From assembly GCF_021390335.1 (NCBI RefSeq), contig NZ_JAJUXK010000001.1, positions 1,364,001 through 1,428,000 on the forward strand: 64,000 nt of DNA, written 5' to 3'. The notes below the pieces were generated by a model. The model made no database searches. It was not told the DNA's origin and worked only from the letters and a program-made list of their open reading frames with translations. The stretch comes from Dyadobacter sp. CY343 (GTDB taxonomy: Bacteria; Bacteroidota; Bacteroidia; Cytophagales; Spirosomataceae). Shown here in pieces: positions 35,939 through 43,829 of this stretch. Numbering within the stretch: position 1 is the first letter of the stretch; every line of letters starts with the position of its first letter. The position numbers and the translations under genes are program-made.

Positions 35939-37069
35939 TTGTATAAACTGAGAATTCTACTGATTTTGACGCTCTTCGTTACACGCATTCCACACGTGTG
36001 CGCGCAGGATAGTTGGTTTAAGCGTTTTGTAAAAAAGACAGTTTCAGATACAACTGCTCCCGGCGAATCCAGCTTTCGTATTTATCCGACCCTGGGCTAT
36101 TCACCGGAAACAAGTTTTGAATTCGGGTTATCATCTCTCTTAATTTTTCAGGCAAAAAAAGACACACTCAACCGTCTTAGCGAAGTGCAGGCCTTCACTT
36201 TTGTGACGCTGGAAGCACAATACGGGATCTGGCTGGATAATGCGATTTATGGGGATAAGGATAAATGGTTCTTCCTGGGCCGGACGCGGTTTCAAAGATT
36301 TCCCCTATTGTACTACGGTATCGGCCCGCAAACTCCCGACAAAGACCCGGCGCTGATCGACGCAAATTATCTGTTGTTGAGGCAAAGGGTATTACGTAAA
36401 ATAGTGCCTAATCTGTTCGTAGGTCCGGAGATTGATTACCAGCAATTGTATAATACCGGTTTCGAGCAACCTAATGATCATTTGTACGATAAACCACTGG
36501 GCAGCGACGGTGCGCGCAATCTGGGTTTCGGCGCGGCGCTCGTTTATGATAACCGGCACAATGTACTGAATGTCAGAAAAGGGTTTTTTGGTGAAATATC
36601 TTTTCTGAAATACAGCCCGTCACTCGGCAGCGATCAAAATTTCCGGTCGATCAACTTCGATCTCCGCGGCTCGCATCCGACGAGCGTCCGCAACGTATTG
36701 GCCTGGCAGGTTTACAGCAGTTTCAGCGCGGGGAATGTACCTTTCAATCAGCTTGCATTAATGGGCGGTGAAATGATTATGCGGGGATTTTATTATGGAA
36801 GATATCGTGATAAAGGCATGATTGCCACGCAGATAGAACATCGCTGGCTTCCCTTTGGATTTAGTAAACGGTTTGGAGCCGTTGCATTTGCCGGGGCAGC
36901 AGTAGTAGGTCCGAAAGTTTCAGAACTCAACCTGAAATACATCCGGCCTGCCGGTGGGGTTGGGTTACGTTACCTCCTTTTCCCTAAAAAAGACATATTC
37001 CTGCGTCTGGACGTCGGTTTCACCAAAGATGGACCCGCCTTTTATCTGTTTACCGGAGAGGCTTTTTAA
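35939..37069 (+). CDS. BamA/TamA-family outer-membrane barrel (surface antigen)
   Basis: The 376-residue protein starts at TTG with a signal peptide (LRILLILTLFVTRIPHVCAQ). The mature part alternates hydrophobic and polar residues in beta-strands and ends in a C-terminal aromatic pattern (FTKDGPAFYLFTGEAF). Barrel motifs GEMIMRGFYYGRYRDKGMIATQIEHRW and GGVGLRYLLFPKKDIFLRLDVGF match the Omp85/bacterial surface antigen domain. There are no POTRA repeats, so it is a barrel-only member. Such proteins may act in lipid or protein traffic, but a role cannot be set here. Confidence 0.8.
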   Translation: MYKLRILLILTLFVTRIPHVCAQDSWFKRFVKKTVSDTTAPGESSFRIYPTLGYSPETSFEFGLSSLLIFQAKKDTLNRLSEVQAFTFVTLEAQYGIWLDNAIYGDKDKWFFLGRTRFQRFPLLYYGIGPQTPDKDPALIDANYLLLRQRVLRKIVPNLFVGPEIDYQQLYNTGFEQPNDHLYDKPLGSDGARNLGFGAALVYDNRHNVLNVRKGFFGEISFLKYSPSLGSDQNFRSINFDLRGSHPTSVRNVLAWQVYSSFSAGNVPFNQLALMGGEMIMRGFYYGRYRDKGMIATQIEHRWLPFGFSKRFGAVAFAGAAVVGPKVSELNLKYIRPAGGVGLRYLLFPKKDIFLRLDVGFTKDGPAFYLFTGEAF

Positions 37070-37074
37070 GTATT

Positions 37075-38211
37075 TTAATCGCGGTGTTTGTATCCAAATG
37101 CGACCACAAATAGCAATACACCTACCAGTCCGAGCGCGACAGAAAGTGACGTGAACTCAGCAATCACACCAATCAATGCCGGGCCGGCCAATTGTCCGGA
37201 ATAGCCTAAAATCGTTACTGCTGAAAGCGCGATCGAAGGAGGAATTCCGGGAATGCGACCGGCAGCAGTGAAGAATACGGGTACTACGTTCGCAGCTCCC
37301 AATCCTACCAATACAAATCCAATCAATGCAGTTGCAGCCCAGGGTGTCAGTACCGCGATCAGGAAACCGGCACCGGCGAGCAAGGTTCCGTATAATACCA
37401 CTTTGGCCGGCCCCAGTTTGTGGATCAGTCCGTCTCCTGTAAGACGCATTACTGCCATTGCAATAGAGAATGCAGCATACCCAAGACCAGACCAGGAAGG
37501 GTCGAAGTTTCTGGAAAATTGCAGGAATACGGCGCTCCAATCGAGCAGGGAGCCTTCTGCCAGAAAGATAATAAAGCACATAATACCTAAGAAAAGCACG
37601 GGGCCTTTTGGTATCGTGAAATTGCTGCTGTCCATTTTTGCTTCCTGAGAGTGAGGTAGCAAATGCCGGATCTGGGTGGCCGTAATTATGACAAGCAATG
37701 CGGAAATCGTGATCGCAGCGATATTTGGAGACAAGCCCATTTTGATCAGAAACCCAAGTCCGATCGCGCCTATCAAGCCGCCTACGCTGAACATTCCGTG
37801 GAAAGAAGACATAATATGACGGCCGAAACGCTCCTGCACGAGTACTGCCTGTGCATTCATCGCCACATCGATAGAGCCGATTCCGGCGCCGAAGACAAAT
37901 AATGCGCCAGCCAGTTGATAAGGAGTAGTTGTGAGCAGCAAAACAGGGAGTATCGCCGCAATTAACATCGCAGCAATGAAGGCAATCGCCCGGCTGCCAT
38001 ATTTGTTGATCAAAAATCCGGCGACTGGCATGGTCAGGATCGCGCCGGCACCGAGCGCCAGGAGCACGATCCCCAGGTCGGCGTCGTTTAATGCAAGTTG
38101 TATTTTGGCAAAAGGAACCATCGGAGCCCAGCTCGATAACCCTATTCCGCAGACTAAAAAAATGAGTAAAACAGCTCTGCGAGCAGCGGCAATCTTCGAC
38201 TTATCGTCCAT
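37075..38211 (-). CDS. MFS transporter (YbjJ-like)
   Basis: The 378-residue protein has 12 hydrophobic segments. The first helix (LIFLVCGIGLSSWAPMVPFAKIQL) and the segment GSIDVAMNAQAVLVQERFGRHIMSSFHGMFSVGG match the YbjJ-type MFS group. Family members are mostly uncharacterised; sugar or drug efflux has been proposed. It converges with the outer-membrane barrel gene with only 5 bases between stops, and no operon partner is visible. Confidence 0.85.
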   Translation of the reverse strand: MDDKSKIAAARRAVLLIFLVCGIGLSSWAPMVPFAKIQLALNDADLGIVLLALGAGAILTMPVAGFLINKYGSRAIAFIAAMLIAAILPVLLLTTTPYQLAGALFVFGAGIGSIDVAMNAQAVLVQERFGRHIMSSFHGMFSVGGLIGAIGLGFLIKMGLSPNIAAITISALLVIITATQIRHLLPHSQEAKMDSSNFTIPKGPVLFLGIMCFIIFLAEGSLLDWSAVFLQFSRNFDPSWSGLGYAAFSIAMAVMRLTGDGLIHKLGPAKVVLYGTLLAGAGFLIAVLTPWAATALIGFVLVGLGAANVVPVFFTAAGRIPGIPPSIALSAVTILGYSGQLAGPALIGVIAEFTSLSVALGLVGVLLFVVAFGYKHRD

Positions 38212-38332
38212 TAGAGGTTGTTAAATAGCTTCGCAATTTAATGCGAATTCGCTTACCAGGGGCAGTATTCAATGAAAGAGATAGTCGTAAAAGTGCTTTC
38301 AAATTTGTATTTTTGATTAAAACGGACTGGAC

Positions 38333-38563
38333 ATGAAAAATTGGCAGGAAAGGATCAGTATCGATCAAGGAATACGGTTTGGTAAACCTTGCATTCGGGG
38401 CACACGCATCGCAGTTCTGGATGTGTTGGGTTGGTTGGCCAATGGAATGTCTTATGAAGAGATTTCAGAAGATTTTCCGCCTGTGACCAAGGAAGATATA
38501 CTAGCAGCCCTGGCATTCGCTGCAAACCGCGAGGAGAATACTAAAATCCTGATCTCCGCCTAA
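38333..38563 (+). CDS. DUF433 antitoxin-like protein
   Basis: The 76-residue protein opens WQERISIDQGIRFGKPCIRGTRIAVLDVLGWLANGMSYEEI, the DUF433 signature (GKPCIRGTRI), a small winged-helix-like DNA-binding fold. In many bacteria it pairs with a DUF5615 PIN-like protein as a toxin-antitoxin module, and it does so here: its stop codon overlaps the next start by one base (TAATG). Confidence 0.9.
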   Translation: MKNWQERISIDQGIRFGKPCIRGTRIAVLDVLGWLANGMSYEEISEDFPPVTKEDILAALAFAANREENTKILISA

Positions 38564-38898
38564 TGAAGTTACTTTTTGATGAAAATATTTCTTACAGAAT
38601 CGTAAAGAAAGTTGGTTTGATAGCACCCGATAGTGTGCATGTCAGCAGAACAGGCCTAACCGCACCCGCAAAGGATACAGATATTTGGGATTATGCAAAG
38701 GCGAATGAGTTTGTGCTCGTTTCTTTCGACGAAGATTTTCAAGACTTGTCCAGTTTATACGGATTCCCGCCGAAGGTAATATTGTTGAGGCTAGGCAACT
38801 CATCAACCCAAATGATAAGCGAAGTATTGATGAAAAAATGGGAGGAAATAGTGCTCTTTTCGCAGTCGGAAACAGTTGGTGTTCTTGAAATTTTTTAA
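38563..38898 (+). CDS. DUF5615 PIN-like toxin-like protein
   Basis: The 111-residue protein begins MKLLFDENISYRIV, where the DEN motif is the first acidic cluster of the PIN-like DUF5615 family. Further acidic residues lie in DTDIWDYAKANEFVLVSFDEDFQDLS. PIN-domain toxins are RNases, but activity of this subfamily is little tested. Translational coupling to the DUF433 gene and a terminator 5 bases later define a two-gene module. Confidence 0.9.
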   Translation: MKLLFDENISYRIVKKVGLIAPDSVHVSRTGLTAPAKDTDIWDYAKANEFVLVSFDEDFQDLSSLYGFPPKVILLRLGNSSTQMISEVLMKKWEEIVLFSQSETVGVLEIF

Positions 38899-38902
38899 AC
38901 AA

Positions 38903-38934
38903 AAACGGTTGCCTGAATAAACAAGCAACCGTTT
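38903..38934. terminator. Terminator between the DUF5615 and GMC genes
   Basis: A 10-bp perfect stem AAACGGTTGC/GCAACCGTTT with a 12-base loop lies between convergent genes. An A-run on the left side gives a T-run for the minus strand, so it should act in both directions. Confidence 0.8.
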
Positions 38935-38951
38935 CTGCTACAATTATACGA

Positions 38952-40673
38952 TCAAATATTCTTCTTCTTACTTTCTTTGACTGCGAAGTCGACTGCCCGG
39001 GCGGTGAGCGCCATGTAGGTAAGTGACGGGTTCACGCAGGAAGCCGAAGTCATTGATGCTCCGTCGGTTACGAATACGTTTTTCACCGCGTGAAGCTGGT
39101 TGTTTCCGTTCAGAACCGAAGTTTTCGGGTCACGGCCCATTCTCGCAGTTCCCATTTCGTGGATCGCCATGCCTAGATAAGATCCGTTGTCATAAGTTTT
39201 TACATTCTTCACACCCGACTTTTCAAGCATTTCGGCCGCATCATTCATCATATCCACGCGCATTTTCTTTTCATTTTCACGAAGGTCCGCATCGAATACA
39301 ACAGTCGGGATACCAAACTTGTCTTTCTTTTCTTTGCTGAGATACATGTAGTTATCGTGGTAAGGCAAAGTCTCACCAAAGCCTCCGAAGCCCATTGTCC
39401 AGTTGCCCGGCGTGGTCAGTTCCTCCTTGAAATCGGCACCGAAAGCCAGCTCAGCGACATTGCGCTGCCAGCCCTGGCGGCCCCCGCCTCCCTGGTAACC
39501 AAATCCACGCAGGTAATCCCGCTTGTCGTTGCCGATATTGCGGTAACGCGGCACATATATTCCGTTCGCACGGCGACCGAAGTAGTATTTATCCAGGTCA
39601 CCTTCCCAAACCCCACTGGCGCCGGTTCTGAAATGGTGGTCCATTAAATTGTGTCCCAACTCGCCTGAATCATTTCCCATTCCGTTTGGAAAGCGGTCAG
39701 AAGTAGAATTCAATAACAAGGCAGCAGACGCGATCGCGCTCGCGTTGACGAATATGATATTTGCGAAATATTCTTTTTCCTGTAAAGTCTTCGTGTCCAC
39801 AACGCGTACGCCGGTCGCGCGGCCACCTGCTTTTTTACCGTCATAAATGATCTCACGAACCGCAGAATCCGGGCGCAAAGTCAGTAATCCGGTTTTCATG
39901 GCCGGCGGTAACGTGCTCGACTGCGTACTGAAATAAGCTCCGTAGGGGCAGCCAAACGAGCACCTGTTCCGGTACTGGCACGGAGAGCGGCCGCCTTCGA
40001 GCTGTTCCTTGGTTGCCTGCGACAAGTTTGCTACCCGGCCGATAGTCATATTGCGGCCCGGGAATTCTTTTTCAAGGCGCTTTCTGACTTCTTTCTCTAC
40101 AAAATACATTTCCATTGGGGCAATGAAGTCACTGTCAGGCAATTGCGGAAGCCCCAGTTTCTCACCAGAAATTCCCACGTGTTTTTCCACATAAGAATAC
40201 CACGGCGCAATGTCTTTGTAACGAATCGGCCAGTCTACGGCTATTCCATCTTTCAAATTCGCTTCAAAATCAATGTCGCTCAGCCTGTAAGACTGCCTTC
40301 CCCACATAATCGATTTTCCCCCCACGATATCCGGGCGAAACCAGTCGAAGCGCTTTTTCTCTTCGTAGGGCGCGTCCATATCGTTCATCCAATACTTTTC
40401 CGTGTTCTCGTTGTATGGATAATCGCGGGAAAGGAATGGGTGAGTTTCTTTTTGTTTAATGGTCAGCCGACCGTTGTATTTGGTTTCCCAGGGTGCTTTT
40501 AGTGCATTGTCATAGCCGGTAATATGTTCCAGGTTCTTGCCTTTTTCAAGCATCAATACCTTCAAACCTTTGGCTGTGAGCTCCTTCGCAGCCCAGCCTC
40601 CCGACACGCCCGAACCGATTACGATGGCATCGTAGGTTACTTCTTTTAATGCGTCAATATTAAGATTCGCCAT
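38952..40673 (-). CDS. GMC family oxidoreductase (periplasmic sugar/alcohol dehydrogenase)
   Basis: The 573-residue flavoprotein has an N-terminal FAD motif (DAIVIGSGVSGGWAAKEL, about 14-31). A cysteine-rich RNRCSFGCPYGAYF is seen in gluconate-2-dehydrogenase-like members, and the C-terminal active-site region shows HEMGTARMG and SCVNPSLTYMALTARA. I prefer the ATG at 40673 (MANLNIDALKEV); a longer frame to 40742 overlaps the upstream gene's end. These enzymes oxidise sugars, for instance to 2- or 3-keto forms, and pass electrons to a cytochrome. The small subunit gene precedes it; the cytochrome is not nearby. Confidence 0.9.
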   Translation of the reverse strand: MANLNIDALKEVTYDAIVIGSGVSGGWAAKELTAKGLKVLMLEKGKNLEHITGYDNALKAPWETKYNGRLTIKQKETHPFLSRDYPYNENTEKYWMNDMDAPYEEKKRFDWFRPDIVGGKSIMWGRQSYRLSDIDFEANLKDGIAVDWPIRYKDIAPWYSYVEKHVGISGEKLGLPQLPDSDFIAPMEMYFVEKEVRKRLEKEFPGRNMTIGRVANLSQATKEQLEGGRSPCQYRNRCSFGCPYGAYFSTQSSTLPPAMKTGLLTLRPDSAVREIIYDGKKAGGRATGVRVVDTKTLQEKEYFANIIFVNASAIASAALLLNSTSDRFPNGMGNDSGELGHNLMDHHFRTGASGVWEGDLDKYYFGRRANGIYVPRYRNIGNDKRDYLRGFGYQGGGGRQGWQRNVAELAFGADFKEELTTPGNWTMGFGGFGETLPYHDNYMYLSKEKKDKFGIPTVVFDADLRENEKKMRVDMMNDAAEMLEKSGVKNVKTYDNGSYLGMAIHEMGTARMGRDPKTSVLNGNNQLHAVKNVFVTDGASMTSASCVNPSLTYMALTARAVDFAVKESKKKNI

Positions 40674-40702
40674 TTTGAATTTTTTATAATAGGGTTTAGA
40701 GA

Positions 40703-41233
40703 TTAAAGCGCCCAGCTCTTCTGGCCTTTCGGCATCTGCCACGAACCGTCAAATCTTCCCGGAATAGGCACATAATCAAGTGCTTGTGTCGCGCCAATTT
40801 CGGAAGTGAAGTATCCGGTAACAGTAAGCCCTTTCATTTGCAGGAAAAAAGGCTTGTCCGCCACAGTTGTTTTCTTGATGATCTCATTTTTCTGGGTTGG
40901 GTCCAGAGCTACAAATCCTTTGCTGTAAGTCTCTTTGCTTAGCGCCTCCACTTTATCCAGCCCGTCATAAAATTTCTTTTGCTCATCGATCGGATAGCAG
41001 TCACGCATGATCCGGGTAATGAACTTCTCAGCCCCTGCTGCTTTCGCCCCTGGTGTTCCGGTGGTTGGAATGATCACGTCGGCTACCTCGGCAAGTAGCG
41101 CTTCCTGATTTTCCGAAATGGATATCGAAGGCCCAAAATTCAATTTTTCCCCCATAATACCCGCCATTAGCGGGGCCGACAGGGTGCCTCCCATCAGGAG
41201 CGTTATTTTTTGAACAGCTTCTCTACGGTTCAT
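40703..41233 (-). CDS. Gluconate 2-dehydrogenase subunit 3 family protein
   Basis: The 176-residue protein opens MNRREAVQKITLLMGGTLSAP, a signal resembling the Tat type although with only NRR rather than a full twin-arginine motif. The body (LAEVADVIIPTTGTPGAKAAGAEKFITRIMRDCYPIDEQ) is the subunit 3 signature. It acts as a chaperone or small subunit needed to export and assemble the GMC flavoprotein, whose gene starts 29 bases downstream. The two form an operon. Confidence 0.92.
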   Translation of the reverse strand: MNRREAVQKITLLMGGTLSAPLMAGIMGEKLNFGPSISISENQEALLAEVADVIIPTTGTPGAKAAGAEKFITRIMRDCYPIDEQKKFYDGLDKVEALSKETYSKGFVALDPTQKNEIIKKTTVADKPFFLQMKGLTVTGYFTSEIGATQALDYVPIPGRFDGSWQMPKGQKSWAL

Positions 41234-41412
41234 GGATTAGGATTATTAATGGTGAAATTCAAATAACTATAATTGATCTTTAAATATAACACTGATCTGT
41301 GATTGATCCAGCAAAATAGGCTGCGGCTGACCTTAATTTTCCGAACGTTAATCAGATATAACCGCTGGCTCAACCGATGTTGCTGGGTCGGACCTCGCTC
41401 GCCATATTTGAA

Positions 41413-41547
41413 TCATATTCTGAACCTAAACTATGTAGCGCCTCAGATCTCCCCGGTCGAGGCCAGTTTTAAGGTTAAGTAATAGAGGAACGTTGAGTAA
41501 ATAATGCGAATAACTTCCCTGAACTTTCAGGGAAGTTATTTTTTTAA
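41413..41547 (+). ncRNA. Candidate structured small RNA with its own terminator
   Basis: TTG (41380-41382), 20 bases, then CATATTTG (41403-41410) resembles a Bacteroidota promoter with one mismatch. The putative transcript has nested helices: AACCTAAACT (41423-41432) with AGTTTTAAGGTT (41465-41476), with bulges, enclosing GCCTC (41440-41444) with GAGGC (41459-41463). It ends in a 13-bp terminator. The aldo/keto reductase has its own -7 box after the terminator, so this RNA is not simply its leader. A closed stem with an internal bubble recalls 6S RNA, but I cannot confirm any family. Confidence 0.5.
41511..41547 (+). terminator. Strong plus-strand terminator with no upstream protein gene
   Basis: TAACTTCCCTGAA/TTCAGGGAAGTTA is a perfect 13-bp stem followed by seven T. 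The nearest upstream plus-strand protein gene ends at 38898 behind another terminator, so this one must serve a separate transcript. Confidence 0.88.
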
Positions 41548-41569
41548 CCTTTCCCCTCCATTCTGGCCT

Positions 41570-41577
41570 TATTTTTG
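41570..41577 (+). promoter_or_regulatory. -7 box of the second aldo/keto reductase gene
   Basis: TATTTTTG matches TAnnTTTG 48 bases before the ATG at 41625 and lies downstream of the terminator at 41511-41547. No clear -33 element. Confidence 0.4.
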
Positions 41578-41624
41578 CTGCTTAGGCTTTGAAAGTATTT
41601 ATCAAAACGCATTTCTCGGGCAAT

Positions 41625-42683
41625 ATGGAATTCAGGCAATTAGGAGCATCTGGTTTGAAAGTGCCGGTTTTGAGCTTCGGTACAGGAACTTTCGGAGGCG
41701 GCGGTGATTTTTTCAAAGCCTGGGGTAATACGCAGGTCGATGAAGCCACGCGCCTGGTAAACCTGTGCATGGACTCGGGGATCAATTTCTTTGATACCGC
41801 AGATGTTTATTCTCAGGGACTTTCAGAGGAAATATTAGGCAAGGCGATCATCGGAATGCGGGATAAAATTATTCTCTCAACCAAGGCTACTTTCAAAATG
41901 GGCAGCGGGCCGAATGATTTCGGATCATCGCGATTTCGTCTGGTGAAATCCTGTGAAGATAGCCTCCGCAGATTGCAAACAGACTATATTGACATTTACC
42001 ATATGCACGGTTTCGACGGCGTTACGCCGGTCGAGGAGACTCTTAGCGCATTAAGCGATCTGATCCGCGATGGAAAAATCAGGTATATCGCCTGTTCCAA
42101 TTTCTCCGGCTGGCATTTAATGAAGTCACTTTCCGTTTCAGAACGCTACGGCTGGGCCAGGTACATTGCGCATCAGGCACATTACTCGCTTCTCAGCAGG
42201 GAATTCGAGTGGGAGCTGATGCCGCTGGGGATTGATCAGAAAATTGGCACGATCGTATGGAGCCCGCTTTCTGCCGGCAGACTGGGTGGAAAATATCGCA
42301 GAAATCAGCCCATTCCGGCCGACGGGCGTATCGCGCAAGGTGGTGGAGAAGGACCTGCTATTCCGGAAGAATTTTTCTTTCACCTTATCGACGTGCTGGA
42401 CGAGGTTGCGGCTGAAACTGAGAAAACGGTCGCACAGGTTGCGCTGAACTGGCTTTTACAACGCCCGACAGTCAGCAATATCGTAATTGGGGCCAGAAAC
42501 GAAGAGCAGCTCCGGCAAAACCTTGGGGCGATCGGCTGGAATCTCAGTCTTGAACAAGTGAAGAGACTCGACGAAGCGAGTGAAAAAGCACCGGTGTACC
42601 CATACTGGCATCAGCGTAAGAATCCTGACCTCAATCCGCTGCCTGATTTTTATGGTACACTCTTGCGGAACCGGGCTATTTAG
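41625..42683 (+). CDS. Aldo/keto reductase
   Basis: The 352-residue AKR starts MEFRQLGASGLKVPVLSFGTG at the ATG 41625; an in-frame TTG at 41589 is unlikely. The tetrad is visible: Asp/Tyr in NFFDTADVYSQG, Lys in IILSTKATF, His in DIYHMHGFD. The cofactor end is IVIGARNEEQLRQNLGAIGW. It is in the general stress-protein-69/YajO-like group. It could supply the missing sugar 1-dehydrogenase of the fucose pathway further along, because some AKRs oxidise L-fucose, but nothing in its context supports that directly. Confidence 0.88.
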   Translation: MEFRQLGASGLKVPVLSFGTGTFGGGGDFFKAWGNTQVDEATRLVNLCMDSGINFFDTADVYSQGLSEEILGKAIIGMRDKIILSTKATFKMGSGPNDFGSSRFRLVKSCEDSLRRLQTDYIDIYHMHGFDGVTPVEETLSALSDLIRDGKIRYIACSNFSGWHLMKSLSVSERYGWARYIAHQAHYSLLSREFEWELMPLGIDQKIGTIVWSPLSAGRLGGKYRRNQPIPADGRIAQGGGEGPAIPEEFFFHLIDVLDEVAAETEKTVAQVALNWLLQRPTVSNIVIGARNEEQLRQNLGAIGWNLSLEQVKRLDEASEKAPVYPYWHQRKNPDLNPLPDFYGTLLRNRAI

Positions 42684-43314
42684 ATTCGGGAACGTAAAGT
42701 TTGTGTTGTATTGCGTAAACGATCAGATCGGTAGTGCGCTTCACTTTCAATTTATCCATCACACTGCGGTGGTAGTACTGAACGGTATGTGCGCTCAGTT
42801 TCAAATCGTAGGCAATTTCTTTGATAGTACTGCCACCGCACACTCTTTGCAGAACTTCATTTTCCCTGGGCGACAGGTGTAATGCAATGCTATCACTCGT
42901 AAACACGCTGTTGATCAGTGAGGTTTTGAGTGAATTTCCAATATATTGGTTCCCTGCCGCAATTGTACTGACACATTCTTTCAGCTCCTCGAATGTAGTT
43001 GACTGTGAAAGAATGCCCTGAACTCCGCGCTTGATCATCAGTTTGATGTTCTGAACATCGGTTATTTCTGAAAAAACAACAATTTTCAGTTCCTCAGGAA
43101 GTCGCTTCCGTCCGATTTCGAGCAAATCGCGACCGTCTAGTACCGTCGTTTCCAAATCCATGATCAGCAGGTCGGGTGGGGCAACTTCCGCATCTTCGAG
43201 AAATGTATCCCCTAAGGTATATGTACTAACGGTACCAAATTCAGGGATCATTTCAAACAGGGTTTTTAGTGCATCAACTAGCAGTAGGTTTTTGTGGACT
43301 AACGAAATGTTCAT
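42676..43314 (-). CDS. NarL/LuxR-type regulator with atypical receiver domain
   Basis: The 212-residue protein has an N-terminal receiver-like domain (1-120) and a C-terminal LuxR helix-turn-helix (LSPRENEVLQRVCGGSTIKEIAYDLKLSAHTVQYYHRSVMDKL). The phospho-acceptor Asp is present in PDLLIMDLETT. The acidic pair normally near residue 8-9 is replaced by HK (SLVHKNLLLVDAL), and the conserved Lys before the last helix is Gln (GVQGILSQS). Loss of both makes normal phosphorylation doubtful. No histidine kinase gene is adjacent. It converges with the aldo/keto reductase, overlapping by 8 bases at the 3' ends. Confidence 0.88.
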   Translation of the reverse strand: MNISLVHKNLLLVDALKTLFEMIPEFGTVSTYTLGDTFLEDAEVAPPDLLIMDLETTVLDGRDLLEIGRKRLPEELKIVVFSEITDVQNIKLMIKRGVQGILSQSTTFEELKECVSTIAAGNQYIGNSLKTSLINSVFTSDSIALHLSPRENEVLQRVCGGSTIKEIAYDLKLSAHTVQYYHRSVMDKLKVKRTTDLIVYAIQHKLYVPESK

Positions 43315-43829
43315 GATGTGCTAAGTAGGTACTAATGTTCTGCGTTACTATTCTTATCCGGAAACAGGGTACTAAAAAAGCACCTTTCTAATCTTACTCC
43401 TTGTGGTTGTAAACGGCCTTAAAAACTCACAATGGCATATTATCGCCGATTTTTATTCAAAATACTAAGATTAATCCAATTTATGGGAGGGGTTAGTGGT
43501 AAAGATGGCAAAAGTTGTTACTGCATTCGTCCGTGTAGCGATAATTTATTCGCTACTCCCTAGAAATAGTGGGTCAATGCATAGTAATAATATGCGGGTT
43601 TATTTTGATCTAATTATGGATAAATTTGCAAGTAACTCTTATTTGAAGGCCTTAAATAATTTTATAGTTATTAGTCATTTCGTAAACTTTTTAATCATCA
43701 TCAACCAAACCAACATAGAAGAGACTTTACATTCCAAATCATAAATTCTTCAAAAGCGCACTTCCTGCGAAAAAAAAGCCAACCTGGCTAACGGAAAACT
43801 CATGTTCAAACTTTAAAATCACATTACGT
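43315..43829. other. AT-rich gap with two adjacent hairpins
   Basis: In these 515 bases only weak short frames exist; one of 82 codons (43496-43744) lacks recognisable protein character. A 7-bp hairpin GTAGCGA/TCGCTAC (43535-43556) with an 8-base AT loop is followed at once by a second hairpin with a GAAA tetraloop (about 43558-43572). These may belong to the leader or promoter control of the T9SS protein gene, or to a small RNA. Confidence 0.4.

Larger units (their letters stand above)
41234..41624. other. Gap with candidate small RNA and promoter
   Basis: The 391 bases hold no credible protein gene. 41234-41375 is the upstream region of the dehydrogenase operon. 41380-41547 looks like a small RNA gene on the plus strand, described separately. 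41548-41624 is the leader of the aldo/keto reductase. Confidence 0.5.

Noticed and set aside
38333-38898. DUF433/DUF5615 pair as a mobile defence island
   Set aside because: It is a bare two-gene module between ordinary genes, with no integrase, repeats or other defence genes, so it is annotated only as a TA-like pair.
43496-43744. 82-codon plus-strand ORF upstream of the T9SS protein
   Set aside because: No signal, domain or family pattern; very AT-rich; it runs through two hairpins. Treated as non-coding.
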